A stretch of DNA of 64,000 nt. Origin: Natrialba asiatica DSM 12278. GTDB taxonomy: Archaea > Halobacteriota > Halobacteria > Halobacteriales > Natrialbaceae. How positions within the stretch are numbered: position 1 is the first letter of the stretch; every line of letters begins with the position of its first letter. The notes beneath the pieces are model-generated. The model did not search any database. It was not told the origin of the DNA and worked only from the letters and a program-made list of their open reading frames with translations. The stretch spans positions 304,246 to 368,245 of the forward strand of contig NZ_AOIO01000021.1 in assembly GCF_000337555.1 (NCBI RefSeq). The letters are read 5' to 3'. The translations under genes and the position numbers were made by a program. Positions 27,003 to 34,779 of this stretch are shown in pieces.

Positions 27003-28006
27003 ACGAGTTCAGCGACGGCTTCCATCGTCGCGTTCTTATCCGCGTCGGACATGCCGGTAGCGAAGCCGATGCGGACCGCGTCGACGCCGTCGATCGCGGC
27101 GTAGGTTTCGATCCACTCGCGGACCTCCGCCGGGGTACCGGCGGGCGCGAGTTCGTCGAGCACGTCGTCGGGGAGGGCGGCAGCCATCGCGTCGGTGTCG
27201 CGGTCTTCCCAGGCGGTCCGAATGTCGTCGACGACGTCCGCGTAGCCCTGGTCGGCGACCGAGTCGCCGTAGTACGGCCCGTAAGCGCCGAGCATGAACG
27301 CGGTCGTGCTGCGGGCGAGTTCGCGCGCCCGCTCGCGGTCCTCCGATGCGACGGCGCGGACGATCGGTGCGACGCGCAGGTCCGCGAGGGTCTTCCCCCC
27401 GAGTTCGGCGCCGCGTTCGAGATCGGAGAGTCGATCGCGGAGACCGTCCGGGGTGAACAACTGCGGCGTCCAGCCGTCGCCGAAGCGCCCGGCCAGCTCG
27501 GTGGCTTTCGGGCCGAGGGTGGCGAGGTCGATCGGCGGCGGGGTTTCCGGGAGCTCGTTTTCGTAGTCCAGCCCCGCGATGTCGAAGAGATCGCCCTCGT
27601 AGGCGGGCGTGCCGTTCTCGTAGACCGCGCGGATGATCTCGACCGTCTCGCGCGTGCGCCGGAGCGGACGGTCGAAGGTCGCGCCGTGCCAGCGCTCGGT
27701 AATCGCGGGTGAACTCGGGCCGAGACCGAGACGGAAGCGGCCGTCGGTAGCGTCCTGCAGCGTGAGCGCCGTCTGGGCGAGCAGAGCGGGCGAGCGACCG
27801 TAGGGGGAGACCACGTCGTTCGAGATGCCGAGTTCGTCGGTGCGGTCGGCGGCGAGGGTCAGCGGCGGGACGACGTTCCAGCCGGTCGTCTCGCCGGTCG
27901 TGATGCGGTCGAAGCCGAGGCGTTCGGCCCGGACGGCGCGCTCGGCGACGCCTTGCGGGCGGTCGTAGTCACCGAGTCGGACGAGGAGGTCGAGGTCGGC
28001 GTTCAT
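26999..28006 (-). CDS. LLM-class flavin-dependent (F420-type) oxidoreductase
   Basis: A 335-aa luciferase-like TIM-barrel protein of the mer type. The N-terminal VAERAVRAERLGFDRITTGE, the GRFRLGLGPSSPAITERWHG loop (F420/flavin phosphate site), and the C-terminal GTPAEVREWIETYAAIDGVD are family hallmarks. Haloarchaea use F420, so an F420-dependent reductase is likely; the substrate is unknown. The end overlaps the aminotransferase stop by four bases on the other strand. Start at ATG 28006. Confidence 0.88.
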   Translation of the reverse strand: MNADLDLLVRLGDYDRPQGVAERAVRAERLGFDRITTGETTGWNVVPPLTLAADRTDELGISNDVVSPYGRSPALLAQTALTLQDATDGRFRLGLGPSSPAITERWHGATFDRPLRRTRETVEIIRAVYENGTPAYEGDLFDIAGLDYENELPETPPPIDLATLGPKATELAGRFGDGWTPQLFTPDGLRDRLSDLERGAELGGKTLADLRVAPIVRAVASEDRERARELARSTTAFMLGAYGPYYGDSVADQGYADVVDDIRTAWEDRDTDAMAAALPDDVLDELAPAGTPAEVREWIETYAAIDGVDAVRIGFATGMSDADKNATMEAVAELV

Positions 28007-28243
28007 GGGTCATCCCTCCGGATCGATCGCTGCGGGGTCGAACCGTCGCGTGGCGCGTGTGCATGCATCACCAACTATCGCGTGACGGATTCACATAAAG
28101 TTCAGCGTTCCCGACGGGTCGCGGAGGCCGAGAGCCGTCGGTCCGGAGTCGGTCGTCTAACCGCGTACGTCAGCCCGCTGTCCGCAAGTATCGCCGCTGG
28201 TGGGGGGAGAAACGTTGATACGGACCGTCGATAATGATATCAT

Positions 28244-29644
28244 ATGACACACGATTGTTCGTTTCTCGAGGCGCTCGATCTCGGCGACGAGCAGGTCTCG
28301 TTCGCGACCGGACGGCGGGAGACTCACGCCGCGGACTGGGGCGCACGGCAACTCGAGGAAGGCGTGATGCCGGACGCGGTCGTCTGGCCCGAGTCGACGG
28401 ACGACGTTGCCGTCGTCCTGGCTGGGGCAACCGACCGCGGCGTTCCGGTAACGCCCTACGCGGCGGGCACCGGCCTGGAGGGCAACGCCGTCCCGGCTCG
28501 CGGCGGGATCAGCCTCGACCTGACGCGGATGGACGACGTGATCGACTACCGGCCCGATGACTTCCAGGTCGACGTCGGCCCGGGAATCATCGGCACCGAA
28601 GTCGACGAGTTCGTCGCGAGCGACGGGCTCTACTTCCCGCCGCTGCCCTCCTCGGGCGACATCTCGACGATCGGCGGCATGATCGCGACCGACGCGAGCG
28701 GCATGCAGACCGTCAAGTACGGCGAGGTCGCCGACTGGGTGCTGGCCCTCGAAGCCGTCCTCGCGGACGGCACCGTGATCCGGACCGGCTCGCGCGCGAG
28801 CAAGACCTCGAGCGGCTACAACCTGACCGACCTGCTCGTCGGCAGCGAGGGCACCCTCGCCGTCGTCACCGAGGCCACGCTCGAACTCGCCGGACGACCC
28901 CGGCAGATCCGCGGCGGGCGCGCCATCTTCGAGACGCTCGGCGACGCGGCGGCGGCGATCGCCGACGCCATCCGAACGGACGTCGACGTGGCGCGGATCG
29001 AACTCGTCGACGAGTTGAGCGCCCACATGGCGAACGAGTACCTCGGCTCCGACCTCCCCGACGCGCCGATGGTCTTCCTCGAGTTCCACGCGAACCACGG
29101 CATCGAGGCGGAGATCGACCTCTGTCGGACCATCTTCGAGGACCACGACGTGGCCCGCTTCGAGATGAGTTCCGACGACGCCGAGATGGAGTCGCTGTGG
29201 GAGATCCGCCGGGAACTAGCCTACGCCGAAGCGAGCTACGACCCCGACCTCACGCCGATCCACCCCGGCGACGTGACCGTCCCGATCAGCTCCTATCCCG
29301 AACTCGTTCGCGAAGCGAAACGGATCGCCGCCGAGACGGACCTCCTCATCCCCTGCTTCGGCCACGCCGGTGACGGCAATCTCCACTACACCGTCCTCGT
29401 CGACATCGACGATCCCGACTTCGTCGAACGCGGCGAGCAGGCGTATCGCGAACTCGTGGAGTTGGCCCTCGAGATGGGCGGGACGGCGACGGGCGAACAC
29501 GGGATCGGCCAGGGAAAACAGGCGTATCTCGAACCCGAGCACGGCGCTGGCGCGGTCGATGCCATGAAACGGGTCAAGCGGGCGCTCGACCCGACGGGGA
29601 CGCTCAATCCGGGGAAAATCTTTCCCGAGGGCGACGCGGAGTGA
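28244..29644 (+). CDS. glcD: FAD-binding oxidase (GlcD/D-lactate dehydrogenase family)
   Basis: A 466-aa flavoprotein oxidising 2-hydroxyacids such as glycolate or D-lactate. The PCMH FAD domain has GTGLEGNAVP, PLPSSGDISTIGGMIATDAS (FAD diphosphate site) and LLVGSEGTLAVVTEATLEL; the C-terminal cap has FGHAGDGNLHYTVL with metal-binding His, GEHGIGQGKQ, and the final LNPGKIFPEG. It lacks the Fe-S domain found in longer LDH forms. Start at ATG 28244, preceded by an AT-rich ATAATGATATCAT. The electron acceptor is probably a quinone or another protein. Confidence 0.9.
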   Translation: MTHDCSFLEALDLGDEQVSFATGRRETHAADWGARQLEEGVMPDAVVWPESTDDVAVVLAGATDRGVPVTPYAAGTGLEGNAVPARGGISLDLTRMDDVIDYRPDDFQVDVGPGIIGTEVDEFVASDGLYFPPLPSSGDISTIGGMIATDASGMQTVKYGEVADWVLALEAVLADGTVIRTGSRASKTSSGYNLTDLLVGSEGTLAVVTEATLELAGRPRQIRGGRAIFETLGDAAAAIADAIRTDVDVARIELVDELSAHMANEYLGSDLPDAPMVFLEFHANHGIEAEIDLCRTIFEDHDVARFEMSSDDAEMESLWEIRRELAYAEASYDPDLTPIHPGDVTVPISSYPELVREAKRIAAETDLLIPCFGHAGDGNLHYTVLVDIDDPDFVERGEQAYRELVELALEMGGTATGEHGIGQGKQAYLEPEHGAGAVDAMKRVKRALDPTGTLNPGKIFPEGDAE

Positions 29645-29775
29645 GGGCGATTGAACTTGCAAGTCAGCGTGTCATAGAATAGCCCGCATGGATATCTGCG
29701 TATTCAGAGTCAGCGATTTCAAGAGCGTTATCTCTGTTCTCATGGCAGTCATGCGCTCCACGTCGAACCACCATC

Positions 29776-29798
29776 GATACTGACGATATATCAGTATC
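29776..29798. repeat. Inverted repeat, 8-bp arms
   Basis: GATACTGA and TCAGTATC are perfect reverse complements separated by CGATATA. It lies 132 bases after the glcD stop and about 175 bases before the lipoprotein start. No T-run follows, so an operator is as likely as a terminator. Confidence 0.6.
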
Positions 29799-29836
29799 CG
29801 TAACAAATCGGAATCTTTCTCGCTGATTCTATAGCT

Positions 29837-29853
29837 CGTGCACCGGGTGCACG
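29837..29853. repeat. 17-base palindrome
   Basis: CGTGCACC-G-GGTGCACG is a perfect inverted repeat with a one-base centre. Such compact palindromes are typical of dimeric regulator binding sites. It lies 120 bases before the chosen lipoprotein ATG. Confidence 0.6.
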
Positions 29854-29972
29854 TACTTCTAAACGCGTTACGGTTTGAAACAGTAATCAGATCGATCAAA
29901 GCGGGGGCGTATTCTATGACACGCTCTCTACAGAAAACACATATAGTAGCGCGGCGACTGGCGAAGCGACGG

Positions 29973-30896
29973 ATGACACGGTCACTGCGGCGAAGACGCG
30001 TGCTCGCCGGCGGCGCTGCTATCCTCTCAACCGCGCTGGCCGGCTGCGGGGGACACGGTCCACACCTGAAGATGCGGGCGGTCTCCGACTCGGTGCTCCT
30101 CTCCGACGCGGTCGATTCGATCCCTGACGAGCCGACGATCGACACGAACGTATCTATCGTCGAAACTATCGAAAACGGGACACACAGGGTGAGCTACCCG
30201 TCCAGATACCCGCCGATGCGGCCCGCGCAACCGATCGCCGCTTCGAACGTCGAGTCGCCGATCGAGTACAGGGGCGCGTACTACACACCACTCGCGCTGA
30301 CGAGGAGGGTCCCCCGGACGCTGCTCGTCGCGGAGTTCAGGATCGGGGCCGCGGAGACGCCCGCCGAGGACGATCCGAACTCGATCGCGTACGGCGACCT
30401 GCCGGAGATAGACCGGCGGAAATTCGCCGCCGCGCTGCCGCCGAACTCCGACGGCGAGCGGATCGACGTGTACTACGACAAACGGGACGTCGACCGGTCG
30501 GAACTGGTGCCCGAACCCGACCACGAAGCGATCATCCGGGACGACAACCGGTACTCGATCGAACCGGAGAGCGCCGAGGAGAAACAGGGATACAACTACC
30601 ACTACGAGGCCGAGAGCGTCGTGTCGACGGACGAGGAGTTCCTGTCTTGGCTCCGCTCGGAGTACCGGGTCGACCTGACCGGCCTCTCCGGCGACGAGCG
30701 GGAGATCGTCTCCGAAGCGATCGGGGAAAGCAGATACTCGGGGAGCGAAGACGACGAGGCGTTCAATTCGCTCGCCGAACAGTTTCTCTCTCACCCCGCG
30801 ATCGATCGGGGCGACGAGGACAGCGGAACGTGGTTCGTTCGGTACGACGGCACCAAGTACCTGGCCGAACTGCGATCACCGACACAGTACGAGTGA
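29973..30896 (+). CDS. Secreted lipoprotein of unknown function
   Basis: A 307-aa protein. The chosen ATG (29973) gives MTRSLRRRRVLAGGAAILST, a basic start, hydrophobic run, and LAGC lipobox at about residue 25. Two in-frame upstream ATGs would add 19 or 45 residues ahead of the signal. The mature region is acidic; it contains YRGAYYTPLALTRRVPRTLL, a GDLPEIDRRKFAAALPP segment and a C-terminal EDSGTWFVRYDGTKYLAEL strand pair. The pattern resembles haloarchaeal secreted proteins with no known activity. Preceded by two palindromes. Confidence 0.72.
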   Translation: MTRSLRRRRVLAGGAAILSTALAGCGGHGPHLKMRAVSDSVLLSDAVDSIPDEPTIDTNVSIVETIENGTHRVSYPSRYPPMRPAQPIAASNVESPIEYRGAYYTPLALTRRVPRTLLVAEFRIGAAETPAEDDPNSIAYGDLPEIDRRKFAAALPPNSDGERIDVYYDKRDVDRSELVPEPDHEAIIRDDNRYSIEPESAEEKQGYNYHYEAESVVSTDEEFLSWLRSEYRVDLTGLSGDEREIVSEAIGESRYSGSEDDEAFNSLAEQFLSHPAIDRGDEDSGTWFVRYDGTKYLAELRSPTQYE

Positions 30897-30981
30897 GCGG
30901 ATCGCGGCCGGTCAGATCCGGATCGTTTATTGACCCCGTTTAATAGTTTCTGAAGGGTAGAAGTGGGAGAATCCAATAAGA

Positions 30982-31746
30982 TTACTGACTGAGATACCCG
31001 CCATCGACGCCGAGCGCTTCACCGGTGACGAACGAGGCATCGTCGTCGCACAACCAGACGACGGCGTTTGCGATCTCTTCTGGCGTCCCGAGTCGATTCA
31101 TCGCGTGGCGGCTCTCGATCTGCTCTCGTGCCTCAGAGCCGCTCGACATTCCGCCTTCCGCGAGAAGCGGGGTGTCGATGAACCCGGGGCAGACGGCGTT
31201 AATGCGGACGCCCGTCTCGCCGTTTTCCAGGGCGGCCGATTTCGTCAGGCCGAGAACGCCGTGTTTCGCCGCGGAATAGCCGGAGGACGTCGCGAATCCG
31301 ACCTTTCCGAGGACCGACGAGTTGTTCACGATGACGCCGCCTTCCTCCTGGTCCTGCATCCGGCCGAGTTCGGATCGCATGCAGTTGAACACGCCGACGA
31401 GATTCACGTCGATGACGGCCCGCCACTCGTCGGGGTCGTACCGGTCGACCGTCGCCTGCTCGCCGCCGATACCGGCGTTGTTGAACGCGTAGTCGAGCCG
31501 ACCGAACTCGTCGACGGCGGTTTCGACCATCGAATCCGTCGCCTCCGGGTCCGTGACGTCGGTTTCGACGAAGATGGCGTCACCTCCGCCGTCCTCGATC
31601 TGCGCGACGGTCTCCTCGCTGCCCTCGGTATCGACGTCGGCGACGACAACGCTCGCACCGCGATCGGCGAACTCGAGCGCGGCCGCGCGTCCGATGCCCG
31701 ATCCGGCTCCCGTGACGAGCGCAACTGCATCACTGAACGAAACCAT
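30982..31746 (-). CDS. Short-chain dehydrogenase/reductase, classical (FabG-like)
   Basis: A 254-aa SDR. Cofactor motif TGAGSGIGRAAALEFADRGA, NNAG, NNSSVLGKVG with the catalytic Ser, YSAAKHG with Tyr/Lys, and the C-terminal PEEIANAVVWLCDDDASFVT typical of 3-ketoacyl-ACP reductase-like SDRs. VVADVD at the second strand with Asp suggests NAD(H) preference. Start at ATG 31746; a GTG 18 bases upstream is possible. The substrate is unknown; the gene is not in an operon. Confidence 0.9.
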   Translation of the reverse strand: MVSFSDAVALVTGAGSGIGRAAALEFADRGASVVVADVDTEGSEETVAQIEDGGGDAIFVETDVTDPEATDSMVETAVDEFGRLDYAFNNAGIGGEQATVDRYDPDEWRAVIDVNLVGVFNCMRSELGRMQDQEEGGVIVNNSSVLGKVGFATSSGYSAAKHGVLGLTKSAALENGETGVRINAVCPGFIDTPLLAEGGMSSGSEAREQIESRHAMNRLGTPEEIANAVVWLCDDDASFVTGEALGVDGGYLSQ

Positions 31747-32111
31747 ACGTGTGAGTTCGTGCACGAGCGAGGAAGTACTACGGCTACCGGCAGGCTGTTT
31801 TCGGAGAGGGGGTTCAGCCCTTCATTCGGCCAGACAGCAGCCTGTTCGTGAGCGTCTCGAATCGCGAGTTCGGACCGGGACCGGGATCGGGTCGGCGGAT
31901 GTCGACGGTGGCTTCGGAGGGGAGATCGTGGGAGTGATGTGCCGACCGCGACACGACCGTCCGCACCCGGGCTCGGTATCCCGCCGCGACCCGAGATCGT
32001 CGGTCGCGGTCGGAGCCGCGGGATGCGGCCGCGGGACGGCTCCGCTCCGTCGGAGTTGGTCGCGACGGTGGGAGGAAAGCAGAGAAAAAGGAGCGGAGGA
32101 GGGACGACTAC
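31747..32111. other. Intergenic region, no gene recognised
   Basis: This stretch lies between the SDR start and the 3' end of the next gene. Open frames on either strand are Arg/Ser/Pro-rich shadows without conserved character. Near 32080 there is a purine-rich run (GGAAAGCAGAGAAAAAGGAGC), on the minus strand a T/C-rich tract just downstream of the 32112-33086 stop, which could be that gene's terminator. Confidence 0.35.
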
Positions 32112-33086
32112 TCACCGGCCGGTGGCTCGAACGCATGCGAGCCCGTGCTCGTGGAACTGTTTCTCCGTCCCCGTCCGAATCGTTAGCCGCCAGGCCGCCG
32201 GCGCGGACGACGATTCGGCTGCGGAAAGCCGCTCCGCGTCCGTGATCGTGAGCGACCGCGTCGCGAGCCGTCCGAAGAGTTCGACGATGATCGGGAGGGT
32301 GACGATTCGTTCGGGATGGTCGCCGTCCGCGCCGTCGCCGCCGAGCGCGTAGCCGTCGATCCGGATCGTCCACGAGCGGGATCCTGACTCGGCGTCGACC
32401 GATCGCCGTTCCACGCGGTAGGATTCGAGCATATCGACGGTCTGGAACTCCGCGAGCACCGCGTCGAGCGGTTCCGCTTCGGCCGCGTCCGCCTGCGCAT
32501 CGATCGGGAGGTTGGCGGCGGCCGTCGAGAGCAACGAGAGTTGTTCATCGGGGTCGAGTCGCTTCTCGAGTTCGGTTGCGGTGCTCGTGAGCAACTGGAG
32601 ACAGAGCTCGTCAGGATGGTCGATCGTTTCGGCGATGTCGAGATACGTGTCCATGATCGCGTTTTCGAGGCCGCCGTGGGGCGACTCCGCGATCGCTTCG
32701 AAGACGACGCCGGCGACCGTGTGACAGACGTCGATTACCGACTGCGTGTTACCGGATGCTGGTGACGAGGTCGGCGCTTCGACGGGCTGGTCCGGATCAG
32801 CAGTCGCGGCGGGAAAGCCAGCGGAGGATTGGGACGGCGTCTCGGGGTCGCACTCACAAACGATCACGTCGTAGTACGGCACCTGGGGATCGTATCGCCG
32901 TAACACGGTTCGGTACTGTTCTGTCGCTTGCGCTGCTGCTCGGGCGGCCGAGCGGCTCTCGAAGCGGAGGTCTGCTGCGGGGACCGGCCGGTGGTGCGTT
33001 CGTCCGCAAATGAGGTAGTACCGCCCGGATTCGGAGGCGAGCGAGGCGATATGGCTCCGGATTTCGTGAAGCGTTGTCCCGATCAC
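32112..33086 (-). CDS. Conserved haloarchaeal protein of unknown function
   Basis: A 324-aa protein (MIGTTLHEIRSHIASLASES). The N-terminal 75 residues form a conserved domain: YYLICGRTHHRPVPAADLRF, SRSAARAAAQATEQYRTVLR and VPYYDVIVCE. A Pro/Ser/Thr linker follows, then a helical region (TVAGVVFEAIAESPHGGLEN) and a C-terminal beta domain with YRVERRS and WTIRIDGYALGG. It resembles haloarchaeal two-domain proteins of unknown function whose DUF numbers I cannot fix. Single GTG/ATG ambiguity does not arise; ATG 33086 fits. No enzymatic motif seen. Confidence 0.75.
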   Translation of the reverse strand: MIGTTLHEIRSHIASLASESGRYYLICGRTHHRPVPAADLRFESRSAARAAAQATEQYRTVLRRYDPQVPYYDVIVCECDPETPSQSSAGFPAATADPDQPVEAPTSSPASGNTQSVIDVCHTVAGVVFEAIAESPHGGLENAIMDTYLDIAETIDHPDELCLQLLTSTATELEKRLDPDEQLSLLSTAAANLPIDAQADAAEAEPLDAVLAEFQTVDMLESYRVERRSVDAESGSRSWTIRIDGYALGGDGADGDHPERIVTLPIIVELFGRLATRSLTITDAERLSAAESSSAPAAWRLTIRTGTEKQFHEHGLACVRATGR

Positions 33087-33254
33087 GTGTCACTGGCACC
33101 TCCGGTGAGCCACGGCGATCGAGACGCAGCGCCTGTTGACGAGGCGGGCCGGACGGCGAAACCGACCCGAAAGCGGTTCGTGCGATCGGCGCTACTCGGC
33201 CCGCTCTTCCTGCCGGCAACGAGTGCCGTCGTACTGGACCGTCTCCCGCTCATC

Positions 33255-34382
33255 TCAGAACTCACCGGTGACGATATCGGCGACCGCCCGTCGATCGAAC
33301 AACTGTTCGTCACCGAACTCGTCCGGATACAGGTCTTGGACGGCCATCTCCAGTTGGAAGAGGTAAATAATCGGTCCCTGGTAGAACTGCCCGCTGTAGA
33401 TGACCCGGTCGTTTTCGACCGCCCGAAGGTTGCTCGCGGTGTTGTGCTCGCGCATCGGCTCGACGATGTCCCGTTCGAACGAGTCCGCTGTGACGCCCGA
33501 TTCTTTCCAGATGACGATAACGTCCGGATCGATCTCGAGGAGCGTCTCGTAGTCGATCGTCCCACCGGTGTCGTTGAATCCGCCGATACCGCTGCGTTCG
33601 ATGGCGTCGCGAGCACCGAGGTCTTGCCACTGTTTGGTCTGCGTTCCGCCGTCGATTGTGTATCCGTAGAACGCCTCCGGCGGGGTGGATTCCGGCGCGA
33701 GGATGGCCATTGCTGGCGTCTCGTCGGGGAGTCTAGCCTGAACGTCCGACAGGACTTCATCGTGAAGTTGCGCAAACGCATCGAACCGGTCTCGTTCCTG
33801 GAACACCGCTGCGACGCGTTCGAAAGCCTCGTACATCGAATAGTACGTGTAATCGTGCCAGCCGTAGCTCCGGGAGTAGATCGTGTTGCCGACGAACGGT
33901 GCAACGGCATTTTCGATTTCCGCAACGTCATCCTCGCTCCACTGAACCTGGTTGATCATGAAGTTCGGATCGATGAGGTGGACGTCCGCACCGAGTTCGT
34001 AGAACAGTTCTTTGTCGGTTCTGCCCTGCCAGAGCTCGACGAGGTCGGCGACCTCGACCGAAACCCCCGGTAGTTCGTCGTAGTAGCGTGTTCCGAATCG
34101 GTCAGTCAATCCGATCGCCAACAGTCCATCACTCTGTCCCAGCGCGACGCCCATATCGGCGTAATCTCCGGTGTAGGAAACCCACGTCTCGGGGACGGAC
34201 GTGAACTCGACCGTTCCGGCCGGTTCCACCGTCACCGAATACGATTTGCCGGTAGATTCGTCCGGCTCTCCCGCTTGGGAGTTGACGCAACCCGCCAGCA
34301 ATTCGCCGCTCATCGCTGTGCCGCCGTACGTTACGTACTCCCTGCGCGTCAGTCCCGTCCGACCCGTTTCGCTGCGTGGCAT
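33255..34382 (-). CDS. ABC transporter substrate-binding lipoprotein, iron/siderophore type
   Basis: A 375-aa periplasmic-binding-like protein. The signal has twin Arg and a lipobox (TRREYVTYGGTAMSGELLAGC). The mature fold matches helical-backbone class III binding proteins: VEFTSVPETWVSYTGDYADM, LGQSDGLLAIGL, LLEIDPDVIVIWKESG and the C-terminal YPDEFGDEQLFDRRAVADIV. Two DtxR/IdeR-like operators lie directly upstream (34387-34402 and 34423-34436), so it is almost certainly iron-repressed. No permease or ATPase gene is adjacent; it must share a transporter encoded elsewhere, or this is a relic of an operon. Confidence 0.88.
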   Translation of the reverse strand: MPRSETGRTGLTRREYVTYGGTAMSGELLAGCVNSQAGEPDESTGKSYSVTVEPAGTVEFTSVPETWVSYTGDYADMGVALGQSDGLLAIGLTDRFGTRYYDELPGVSVEVADLVELWQGRTDKELFYELGADVHLIDPNFMINQVQWSEDDVAEIENAVAPFVGNTIYSRSYGWHDYTYYSMYEAFERVAAVFQERDRFDAFAQLHDEVLSDVQARLPDETPAMAILAPESTPPEAFYGYTIDGGTQTKQWQDLGARDAIERSGIGGFNDTGGTIDYETLLEIDPDVIVIWKESGVTADSFERDIVEPMREHNTASNLRAVENDRVIYSGQFYQGPIIYLFQLEMAVQDLYPDEFGDEQLFDRRAVADIVTGEF

Positions 34383-34386
34383 ACTA

Positions 34387-34402
34387 TTTAGGCTAGCCTA
34401 AA
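34387..34402. promoter_or_regulatory. DtxR/IdeR-type iron-dependent operator 1
   Basis: TTTAGGCTAGCCTAAA is a perfect 16-base palindrome, matching the core TTAGGNTNNCCTAA of DtxR/IdeR/SirR-family boxes. It begins five bases before the substrate-binding protein ATG, so a bound repressor would block initiation. Confidence 0.85.
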
Positions 34403-34422
34403 ACACAATAACTACTTCGTTA

Positions 34423-34436
34423 TTAGGTTGACCTAA
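34423..34436. promoter_or_regulatory. DtxR/IdeR-type iron-dependent operator 2
   Basis: TTAGGT-TG-ACCTAA has perfect six-base arms around a two-base centre and is a close relative of operator 1. The centres of the two boxes are 35 bases apart, about 3.3 helical turns. It lies 41-54 bases upstream of the ATG, probably overlapping the promoter. Confidence 0.82.
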
Positions 34437-34439
34437 AGC

Positions 34440-34779
34440 AACCGTATCAATCGATATCTCCGCAGCAAAGACGGGATTCGTCGCAACGATTCCGGGCGAC
34501 CACTGGCCGAACGCATCCTGCCGCGGCGTCTACGACGCACAGTCGCTGGCGAGACAGAATTGCCGGCGAAACGGAGTCGCTCCGCACAACGAGGCTGCGG
34601 TCGGCGAGTCCGTCTGTGGCCGCCGCCTCCACTCGTGTGAACCGACGGTTACGCCGACAGCGTCGTCACGGAGAAGAGTACGGCGGGCGACGTGTCTGGA
34701 TCGCGTGAATTGAGTCGCAGTTCTAGAAGAAATAAACATGAACGACCTCTTTTAGTCATTACGCATACTCAGCGCCGCT
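34440..34779. other. Intergenic region before the GH32 gene
   Basis: No recognisable gene; an open frame on the plus strand reads Arg/Cys-rich and looks like a shadow. The right end is AT-rich (TCTAGAAGAAATAAACATG at about 34721 and CTTTTAGTCATTACG about 30 bases before the ATG), the likely promoter of the hydrolase gene. Confidence 0.4.

Larger units (their letters stand above)
29645..29972. other. Intergenic region with two palindromes
   Basis: No convincing gene. It is AT-richer than its flanks and holds GATACTGA-7 nt-TCAGTATC (29776-29798) and an unusual 17-base palindrome centred on a single G (29837-29853). They precede the lipoprotein gene and could be operator or terminator elements. 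A coding start at ATG 29916 in frame with the lipoprotein exists but would give an unusually long N-terminus. Confidence 0.5.

Noticed and set aside
34440..34740. Cys-containing open frame before the GH32 gene
   Set aside because: No start signal or homology; Arg/Ser-rich with scattered Cys, typical of non-coding GC-rich sequence.
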